From contig OX442319.1 in the NCBI GenBank assembly GCA_949358305.1, positions 6,822,001-6,886,000 of the forward strand: DNA of 64,000 nt. Direction: 5' to 3'. This stretch comes from Strigamia acuminata (lineage: Eukaryota > Arthropoda > Chilopoda > Geophilomorpha > Linotaeniidae). Below the pieces are notes generated by a model that saw only the letters and a list, made by a program, of their open reading frames with translations, was not told where the DNA came from and did no database searches. Below are positions 52,601 to 61,803 of this stretch, piece after piece; position 1 is the first letter of the stretch, and each line of letters opens with the position of its first letter. The translations under genes were made by a program, and so were the position numbers.

Positions 52601-53130
52601 AGTAGAAGCCTTCAATGTAAGTTTTAGCAACATCCAAGCAATGATTTGGGAGAATAGACTTTTGATCTCATCACAGTTACTTAGCACAAACACCACAAGT
52701 CCAATGTCTCTGTATGTTCAGAAATAGTGTTTAAACCTTAGTAGAAGCCTTCAATATAAGTTTTAGCAACACCCAAGCATTAAATTTTGAAGAAAAAAAT
52801 TTTGAGCTCATTTCACATCGCAGTTGACTTAGCACAAACACCACAAGACCAATGTCTCTGAATGTTCAGAAATAGTGTTTAAATCTTAGTAGAAGCCTTC
52901 AATCTAAGTTTTAGCAACACCCAAGCAATAAATTTTGAAAAAAAAATTTTGAGCTCATTTCACATCGCAGTTGACTTAGCACAAACACCACAAGTCCAAT
53001 GTCTCTGAATGTTCAGAAATAGTGTTTAAACCTTAGTAGAAGGCTCCAATGTAAGTTTTAGAAACATCCAACCGATGATTTGGGAGAATAGACTTTTGAT
53101 CTCATCACAGTTGACTTAGCACAAACACCA
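43644..53130. repeat. Satellite array, about 68 monomers of 140 and 147 bp with higher-order units
   Basis: 9487 bp of head-to-tail monomers. Type A is 140 bp (often ending GGGAGAATAGACTTTTGATCTCATCACA), with variants CCGATG, CCAATG, CGAATG, TTGATG and TTTAACCG. Type B is about 147 bp with GCCTTCAAT, an A-run and TTTTGAGCTCATTTCACATCG, and occurs in pairs near 43944, 44790, 48600, 49420, 51820 and 52670. A seven-monomer unit repeats with a period of 979 bp (for example 46151 to 47130), the odd base coming from a 139-bp monomer with TTATAACATTT. There are no spacers and no coding capacity. The array is bounded on both sides by BEL LTRs. Confidence 0.97.
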
Positions 53131-54702
53131 TGTTGCGAGCAAGAACGCAACAAAAAGATCTGGAGATTTCACGTTGTTTATTTTCTGAAAGAGAGAAAAG
53201 GCTTTTTAATTTTGTTGTCAAGTTTGAATAGATTTGCAACTCTTATCTGACATGTCCAGTTGGTTTGCTGCCTTGTTGTCACGATCCTGGAAGTTCAAGG
53301 GGGTTGTCACTTCGCTTGCCACACCTGGAATGTTTGGAAGTTGTGTTTTTAGTCTTTTGGCATTGTTTTATGTGTCTTTTTCACTTGTTTGTGTTATTTC
53401 TAGTATTTATAAGTTTTCTCCTGTTTCCAGTTCACTTGTGAGAGAGATAGGCGTGCATCGGCAAGATGGCCGCCATAGCATAAGTGAGCTGGGAAACAGG
53501 AGAACTTGAAATAAGCACAATTGCAGTTTTAGTGCTTGTTTCACTGGTAATTTAATTTATACTAACTTGTATTGGTGTTTAAGGTAGTCCACAGGTGTCT
53601 TGGGTCGCTGGATGGACGTTGGACATCGTTTGTGAGCGTTTGCGAGCGTCGGGCGTGAGCGCACGCCTTGCGACGCCTCTCGTGGTCGTATGGGTCCTGC
53701 AAATGAGTTGAATCGGTCGGGTTTCAATGTCCAAGCACTGGGAAAGTTGTACTGACCGTTCTAGGACGCAGATCCATCGTTGAGAAGGCCTGTGAGTCGC
53801 TCGCGACCTTGTCTGGCTCCATTCACGTCATTTTAGCAGTTGCATGGTCGCCATCTTAGATTTGGTGCTGCACTGGTGCCCTGTCATTGTTTCTTTTGGG
53901 GTTTTAATGGAACCTGGACATAGGGAATATTTACTAGTTATTGTTTGTATATTTACCAATATTAGTTGATGTTAATCTAAGCTTTTACTTTTGTTATTGC
54001 ATGGTTGTTAAGGGGTTAAAACTGTGACACGTTGCGCCCTCTTTTGGTGGTGATTGGGTTTGGGCTCAGCATTGTGTTTTGAGTGTAACTAATGTTAGTT
54101 TTAGCCTTTGAATTATTTGTTAAGTTTAAGTGAAGTGCTGTTTGCACAGGTCATACTGTTATCAAGGTGTTAGGTTAAGTTTTGTCTTTATTTATGTTAA
54201 GTTTGACATCTGTTGTAGATATACGGAAACCTTGTCGGCACTATTGTTATTATTCAAATCTGTATTGTTTGGTCACTGACATTTATTGTAATCAGGTGAC
54301 CAGTTGTTAAGAGTAGGTTGCTAAAGAAGCAACAGTTGTTATCAGTTGTTAAGTATTAAAACCAGTTGTTATTTTTCCTCCTTCTTTGGATAATTTATTC
54401 CTGGGTTTCTTTTACTTCAACATTCATGATGACTTGTGAGTAGAGAGCTTTGCCTGCTCTCCTCCTCCCTGGGAGCACGGAATTTTTACCCAGTAGCTAA
54501 AGAGGTTTTGCCAATCACTTCATCTAAATGCAGTCAGGCCTAGTTTCATGCAGTCAGGCCTAACCCTTCTTCAAGTTAGGCTTATGCTCAGAGAGAGGAT
54601 TTCAACTTGTCTCTTCAACCACTATACAGTCTCGGGCAGTTTCCAGAGTTTGGTGACCAATTCGCCAGTTTTTTCCTGTGAGATCCAAGGTTGTTTGCTA
54701 CA
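53131..54702 (+). repeat. BEL-B 5' LTR
   Basis: 1572 bp, TGTTGCGAGCAAG to TTGCTACA, aligned along its whole length with the BEL-A LTR but with many substitutions and small indels. Confidence 0.93.
53415..53504 (+). promoter_or_regulatory. LTR hairpin of BEL-B with compensatory changes
   Basis: The same arms and ATGGCCGCCAT loop (53466-53476) as in BEL-A. At two positions a C-G pair in BEL-A is a T-A pair here, so pairing is kept. Confidence 0.6.
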
Positions 54703-54715
54703 GGGAGCTGTTTTT

Positions 54716-54736
54716 TGGTACCGTGATTCCAGGATT
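54716..54736 (+). promoter_or_regulatory. Primer binding site candidate, BEL-B
   Basis: TGGTACCGTGATTCCAGG lies 13 bases after the LTR end, unchanged from BEL-A although the flanks differ. Confidence 0.55.
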
Positions 54737-55446
54737 TCATGCGCGTGTGTACAGCGTGCATGAAAAAGAGGTCATTCGGACGTTCAGCAAGTGATTCAAG
54801 TGGTTTGGTGCGTGCCAGTTGGTTTGTTTGTACGGCTGGTTCCGTGAGCGACCGGCATCAAGTGCGCACGCCAGAGAGTCACGTGAGAGCGGACATTGAC
54901 GTCCTGAGTCTGCCAAGTCAAACACAACGCAATGTGCAAGTTGAACCGCTACAGCCTGAAAGAAGAAGAACAGTTTTAGTTTATAAAGTGTATTTTGGTG
55001 GGCTGTTTTTTGGGTTTTTTGATGTGTCCCTTCTGGGGGGAGGGGAAGTGTGCATTTTCGTGTTTAAGTTAAAGTTTAAGTTTTTCTCCACTATAACTGC
55101 TTAGGCAGGGGAGAATTTAGATAGCCTAGTAGTTAAAAGAGTCTGCTTGACAGCTTAGAGTTTTTGGGTGTTGCATCACTCAAATCCTTAGGAGTTTAGA
55201 GAGTTTAGCAGTTAACAGGAATTAGTCTACTATAGGAATTAGAGACTGGGTGTTGCGCCACTCAGATCTTTAGTAGCATAGAGTTTACAGTGAGTCTGTC
55301 TGTATATCATTCAGATCACTAGCGGTTTAGTTGAGCAGTTAGTGTATTTGGTCATTGTTTGTCCAAATATCACCTGTGTTTAGAGTTGTGTGTCTTTGGT
55401 TTTTGACTGACTGATTGTCTTCACTTTCTGCCATTCCAGGTTTGAC
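54737..55446 (+). other. BEL-B leader
   Basis: Untranslated. It has two or three degenerate copies of the GTGTTG..CACTCA leader repeat (near 55158, 55250 and perhaps 55305) and the same CACTTTCTGCCATTCCAG acceptor-like end before the ATG. Confidence 0.5.
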
Positions 55447-58423
55447 ATGGCTACAGGAGGTGGATCAAGGTCAGGTTCAGGGAGAACAACGCCAACAACG
55501 GTTGAGCAACAACCGCCGGAAGAAATGGACGTGTTGTCTGGGAGGTTCACGACTTTGGGGATCTCTTTGGACGCGCTTTTGAGAAGGTCCTTGACACTAA
55601 AAGATACCGGCGAGCTGGAAGCTGTAGAAATGGCTGCAGATGAACAGATGATGAGAATGATAAACGACCTGAACACGATGCAGCCCAACCTGACAAGAGA
55701 TCAGTACTTGGCAAATCTAAGGGAAATCGAAGAGTTAGAGACACCAATTTCGGTTCTTAAGCACAGAACCCGAATGTCAAAGAAGTTCGTGACGCATTGG
55801 TCAGCAAATCCAGCAAATGCTTCAGCGTTGACGACCAGTACGTCTCAGAGTTCGATTTTGAACCAGACCTTGTCGCAATCGACAAGAAGGCATAATAATG
55901 CAAAGCTTCCTAAGTTGGAAATGCGGAAATTCAATGGAGATGTGACGACATTTCGTCCCTTCCTAAGCAGCTTTGATTCTGCTGTTCACAGCAACCCTGA
56001 TTTATCAGAAATTGAGAAGTTGCAATACTTGCAGTCGCTGTGCACGGGAGAAGCTGCCATGCTGATCTCTGCATTCCCTTTAGTGGACGGTAATTACAAT
56101 TTGGCAAGAGAAGAGTTGGAACGTTCCTACGGGGACGATGAAGCCCAGAGAGTGGCATTGGTCAAGTCCATAAGGGATATGAGACAGGTTACGGAATTGC
56201 ATCCGGTCAAAGCTGTCCGTACACAGTTGACCAAGGTGTCCACTGCTATCCGCTTGCTGGAGCAGTTGAGCGTTCCAGTACAGACTGCTGGTCTGCTTCT
56301 GGCACCCGACGTGCTGAGGAAATTTCCACCTGCCATGGTGATGAGGTTTTACCAGCAGCAAGGGGCTAAGACCTCAAATTTAGTGACAATCTTGAATTTT
56401 TTTGCGGCTGAAGTTCAGCTCTTGGAGCAGATGGAAGATGTCATGGGGGCAGGAGGTCTTGCAACTAAAAAAGACAAGTCTGGAAGTTCCGACAAGGATA
56501 AGGATCAACGCAAGGGCACGATGTCCACCTGCGCCACGTCCAAAAAAGCCAAAGAGTCTTTTAGCCCAAAGCTGATCGTGGGAAGCGCAATTTGCATTTT
56601 TTGCAAAGAAGGTCATGCTAACACTTTCTGTAGGAAGGAAATGAGCGTGGCAGAGAAGACCACGATCATTCAACAGAACCGACTTTGCTTCAATTGCCTG
56701 CAAGAAGGACACAGGGCAATGCGGTGCCAGGTTAAAACCAGCTGCAGGACTTGCGGCGGACGACATCATTCGTCCATCTGCAGGAAATTGAACACAGGAA
56801 GTGGAGGTGGGATAGAGAAGCCCAAGGACGTGAGCGCGAACGTTTCCTTGGCGATCTCCTCAACACTTCAGTTGATGATATTCACAGCGGAGTTAAAAAC
56901 AAAGTCTGGAGGTTCGCACACGATACGTGGCATGTTAGATCCGGGCAGCCATCGGTCCTACATTTTAAAGAGTGTAGCCGACCGGATACGGTTGAAGAGT
57001 TGCGGGTCAATCGAAGCCACAGCCCAACGCCTCAATGAAGAGGATAATGCTGGATCGACGTCTTACGACGTTTACAAGCTACTCCTTCAGTCTAGACACG
57101 GAGCCAGAGAGCTCAAGGTGACGGCTTTAAGTGCAAGAAGCCTACCGCATGTGTATGGGATAGCCAGCCCTGATACCATTCAGAAGGTTAAAGATTTGGG
57201 GTTCGAATTGGCTGAAGACTTACCTTCGACTGCAGGCAATGTTGATATCTTGCTTGGAGTTGATGTTTGGTGGGAAATCTGCCTTGACGGACGGAAACGT
57301 CTTGATAACCGCTTGGGTTTGGTCAATACCATTTTTGGTTGGGTGTTGTCAGGAGCCGCTGGGTCGACAGATGTCTTCTCCGAGAGCTCGCGTGACGTTT
57401 CTTGCTGCAACACCTGTGAGATTAAGACTGACCGTGACTTGGAAAAGCTTTGGAGTTTGGAGGCTGTTGGAATTACCGCTGGCGAACGCGATTCAGATTT
57501 TGTTCGAGATCGCTTTGAGAAGTCGCACAAGCGAATGGATGATGGTCGCTACCAAGTTTGCTTGCCCTTTAACGATAAGATCGGGGCTTTGGAGTCGAAC
57601 TGGGAGTTGGCTCTGAATCAACTATCACATACGCTTAGGCGAATTGATAGTAACAGCGACCACAAGGAACGTTATAACAAAGCCATGTGGGACTACGTCA
57701 AGGAAGAGCACGCGGAAGTAGTACCTCTTGCAGAGAGATACAAGAAAACTGGAGTTTATGTTATTCCGCACCATCCAGTGATCAAGGAGGACCGGGAAAC
57801 GACCAAGTTCCGTGTCGTTTTCAACGCGTCGTCGGCGAAGAAGGGGCTACCTTCGCTGAACGACTGTCTGTATCCTGGCCCTTCTTTAAATCCGGATATT
57901 GTCCCAGTTATGATCCGTTTTCGCCTTTTTTGTGTAGTGGCGATAGCAGACATCAAGCAGGCTTTCCTGCAAGTGCTGATTAATCCTGACCACTGCGATT
58001 TTTTGCGGTTCCTTTGGGTCTCAGAAGAATATTTCCAAGAAGGATATTCTTGGCAGAATTTGTGGGATCACCTGGTCGTTTTAAGAATGATAGTCGTCCC
58101 TTTCGGGGTGAATTCTTCGCCATTCTTGTTGTGCGCTGTCATCCGCGCGCAAGGGCGATTGTATTTGGTGCTTTTCCCCAAAGAGGCAGACGCCCTCGAT
58201 AAGGGCATCTACATGGACGACTTGACGTCCGGGGCCGATGGAACCCAAGAGACAGTTACGCACTGTGTCAATCTACGCAGGATCCTTGACGAGGGAAAGA
58301 TGCCTCTCGTCAAGTGGGCATCATCAAAGGCAGATGTCTTTGACGCACTCAAAGACAAGGATTTCCACATGCGTGCAGACAAGTTTGAAGATCTAGGAGT
58401 TGTCAAGATGCTGGGCATCCTTT
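55447..58423 (+). pseudogene. BEL-B Gag-Pol, truncated in the RT region
   Basis: From the ATG at 55447 it encodes Gag, zinc knuckles, the LDPGS protease-like region and most of RT including YMDD (nucleotides 58209-58220). The BEL-C LTR starts at 58424, after LGIL. The frame reads on to 58545 inside the LTR, but those residues are not native. Stretches nearly identical to BEL-A (for example about 56880-57000 and 57084-57260) alternate with more diverged ones. RNase H and integrase are missing from the window. Confidence 0.94.
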
Positions 58424-60172
58424 TGTTGCCAGCAAGCAGTGATTGCTGCAAGAACCGGCAACTCACGCACCTCGTAATAAACATTCGAGCGATCAAATCT
58501 TCGCACAGCACTTTTAACTACTCGACTCGATTGAAACCATTCTGACATCTGATAACGCATCTCATGTTTTCTGACTTGGCCCTCATTGTCCTCTCCATGT
58601 CGACCGAAACTCGAGAACCTGGCTTTTGCTCTAAACATGACGGTTGGCGGATATTCGGGCTCGAATATCAATATCGTCTTTCGCAAATCAAAGATGGCGT
58701 AGATTCGAATCTCGCGCTCGTGTGAAAACGAAAAGAAACACTCGTTCTTATTTGCGAACAAAAATAAAACGATGTTTAATCGTTCAAATCAAAACTATAA
58801 CTACTTGTACAATCGCTTAGCTCGTGTCACAGCCTTTTATTACAATAGAAAAAGACACGAGCGCATTATTGACACAATAAAGGGATAATATCTCAACCAA
58901 CACTGTCTCCTACAGGCTTCCGTACTTCAAGATCACAACAGCCGTTGAGACCTAAGACTTAAACTTAAAACCTAATCTAACATTGAAGATACACTGCCAA
59001 TAAACACATCTGAACTCAAAGAATATTTAAAGACAGTAACATAAATTAGAGTGAGGTGTAAACCTCAAAAAAAACCCGCAATTAACATTCTCAACGAACA
59101 CAGAGGAGAATCTATAAAACCCGAAAATGCGCAACTTTGCCGCGAGGCGGCATTGTATGCAATCGCCGTAAAATTAAGCCTCAAGAAAACCTCGGCCACA
59201 CACACACGATTACGCTTTTAATTACGAATAAAAACTCAATAACAATTCTAATTGTTCGATGTGTTCCTGCAATTATTCATTTGGGTGCCACGGAACTATA
59301 TTCTCATCACCCGAACTAAATTTGAAGATATCCGAGTGTTTCCCAAAACCCGAACCTGAACGAAATGACAAAAACTCTGTGAAATCACGTGACCTCTATT
59401 TTATCCCGTGAATCTAAATCGGAACCAAAATCAACGAATAAATAAGCAACCAAATAATTCTAAATCTCAATAAACTCTCATAACAAGAACCGAACACGAA
59501 AGAATCTTTTTACTAAATCAACATGAATCTCGGTCGATAACGAGGCTCGTTGCACCAACTGTCTCCTAATGGCGGATCCAACCGACCAACGCTCCTTGGT
59601 GACCAACGGAACTTCTCCTCTGCCCCACGCCGACTCATCGGATCTAATTCTGCGGTAAACCACATCCAAAGCTATTTATTTAATCGACTAAAAAGTTTCT
59701 GACCTAATATATTTAAATCTACAGCTTCAAAACAACATCTTTCCGAGTGCGCTCCGACCAGACCAAACCGCTCGATAATCAACAACGACTTCGCTTTTCG
59801 CTTTGAAACCCATCCTCGCCGTTATCGCCTTCAATCAGCGACCCAATGCCTGCCTGTACCGTGTCAGATAAGTTCTCGAAAACTATTCAAACTAACCGGA
59901 ACCGAAATTAAAAACCTTGACTTTTCCTTTGTAGATAAACCCGATGCCCGAACTTAACACAAGATGGCGCGACACGCTCACCTCTCAATTCTAACGTTGC
60001 GAACTCTTCGAGAAATTGAGACTTTTAAAGAAACGAAATGACCGAAACGATTCAGCTAACCCCGACAACTCACAAGGTAAACATTCCACGAATGGTAACT
60101 CGAATCATGCAAATGAACCAAAGTTTCTCTCCCTTTTCTGAATATTATTTTGTTGCGTATCTGCTCGCAACA
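58424..60172 (-). repeat. BEL-C 3' LTR
   Basis: 1749 bp. On the minus strand it starts TGTTGCGAGCAGATACGCAACA, very close to the BEL-A LTR start, and ends GCTTGCTGGCAACA. The body does not obviously match the other LTRs. It contains a short CA run near 59197 and an AAAGATGGCG motif near 58689. No genes. Confidence 0.78.
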
Positions 60173-61244
60173 TCGCTCCCACCAAAAAAGAAAGACGATA
60201 GCGGGGGGAAATTTATACCTAATAAATTCACATCTTCTCTTTACTCGGACAGCCCATCTAACCTCGCTAATTACCACAAGTGACGTTGTGGAGACGCTTA
60301 GTATGAACAACCGTCTCTCTTATCTGTACCCCGCAACCCATCCCCTCTCTCAGGCTCCCATCTCGGACTTATCTCTTCCTTCCAAGAGACCGAGTGTAAG
60401 GACCTAAGAGGGAGGGGAATAGGAAATACAGACACTCTCTATTATTTATGCAAACAAAACTATTTTCGATTCACAGCTTTTAATCGAAGGACGCCAATGA
60501 GATTCGGGAATTCTCTATCTTCTTCCAGAGAAGGAACCTTTTCAAAAAATGATGCTCTCGTGGAGAAGGAGAAACCACCTAACTTCCATAATCTCGATTG
60601 TCTACGCCTTTTGCTAATCTCAACCGGTAGCTTCATAATGTCCCGTATCGAGCGAAGTAACATTGCATCAATTTAAATAGACCTCGCTCCTCTTGAGCAA
60701 ATCTGTTCACCCTTTTAAATTCCAGACTCTAACTCAATTCAACGGACGTCGTAACCTTACGACTCATGACTCTCGACACGGCTCAAAATTCACTTTACGT
60801 GCCGATGTTCTTTGACTATTTTATTTTCTTTTTCGGAGACAACGACTTCCGGACCACTTAAAATTCCTTTTACAAACCGGAATCGTCTTCTGTTAACTCT
60901 CGAATGTCTTACTAAATTCTCTTAAATTCTTAAAAGAGGAAGTCAAGATTGCCGAACCCGTAGACTCAGAAACGGCGGACTTCTCTTTTTTGCTAATCCA
61001 CTTCACTTGTCTTAGGCAACAACCTTTACTATCAGCTCTGTAAATCTCTAATATTTTCCTATCTTAATTCTGCCTTGGAAAACTCCATCAACTTTGTTTG
61101 AAAAAGAAAAACCTTATCAAGACCGGATTTTAATAACAGAATGAGTGAAGAGTAAAAACCACATGCTACTATTTTCTAATGAATGGGTTAGTTTCTTGTT
61201 GTTGGGCTTAGATTAAGCACCCTGTATATTATTTCCCGTGTTAA
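60173..61244 (-). other. BEL-C interior, no recognisable gene
   Basis: Only short ORFs on either strand, without known domains. Many stops lie in all frames where integrase would be expected. Confidence 0.5.
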
Positions 61245-61803
61245 TTGTTTGAGGTAAGAGTGAGGGAGGCTATGAGGACTCTTCTATCTGTTATTTTTCC
61301 ACAATATAAAATCTTAGGATTAGGAAAACAGGAAATTGATCAAAAAGGTTTAGTGACCGTTCCTCTTCGGCGACCGACGGCGTGCACTCCGCCGGTGGCC
61401 GGCAGGACTTTTCCGGACACATTTTGTCGTTTCCAATCCCAATTTTATTTTATATATTCATATAATTCCCTCCCGACTCAAAAAAAAAACAAGAAAGGAA
61501 GCTCTATTGCTATTCGGGTCCCTACTCCTGCTAACTCCGGCTGGAGGTCTCTAAGGGATGCAGTTGGTTTGGAGCTTGTTTGTGAAGTAGTTCATAAAAA
61601 AATACGTATTCCTGAAGTTGAATCCGATGAGATGGCGGATACTCGTTTCCGTACTTTGCCGCTGAAATCGACTAGTGTGAGCGCTTCTCTATGGAAATGT
61701 TAATGAATTAAAACATGCAATCAGTTGTAAACATCAGCAGTACTGTATAGTTTACATTGCGATTAAATATCAATAAAGTTTGCACATCTAAAAAAAAAAA
61801 AAA
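61245..61803 (+). pseudogene. Probable retrocopy of an unrecognised polyadenylated mRNA
   Basis: An AATAAA at 61772-61777 stands 13 bases before a run of 14 A (61790-61803), the signature of a reverse-transcribed mRNA. Upstream, an ORF open from 61245 (first ATG 61272) ends at 61703. Its last 70 codons (from about KKGSSIAIRVPTP to SASLWKC) look protein-like, and a GC-rich patch lies at 61368-61420. I do not recognise the parent gene. The 5' boundary and target duplication were not found. It lies antisense to BEL-C. An alternative is a chance A-run next to a chance ORF. Confidence 0.4.

Larger units (their letters stand above)
53131..58423 (+). mobile_element. BEL-B, diverged BEL-A relative truncated by BEL-C
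   Basis: It has a full 5' LTR (53131-54702), a leader and an ORF that is open until the BEL-C LTR begins at 58424. Similarity to BEL-A is high in the coding part and clearly lower in the LTR and leader. The 5' LTR starts directly in a satellite monomer (after CAAACACCA), so B inserted into the array. The remainder should lie beyond BEL-C, right of the window. Confidence 0.93.

Noticed and set aside
43644-53130. CRISPR-like regular repeats
   Set aside because: The units are 140-147 bp and run head to tail without unique spacers, so this is satellite DNA in a eukaryotic context.
58424-58545. C-terminal extension of the BEL-B ORF
   Set aside because: It is the BEL-C LTR, as comparison with BEL-A shows.
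60056-60310. Minus-strand 84-codon ORF at the BEL-C LTR boundary
   Set aside because: It shows no similarity to the BEL integrase C-terminus and crosses the LTR border.
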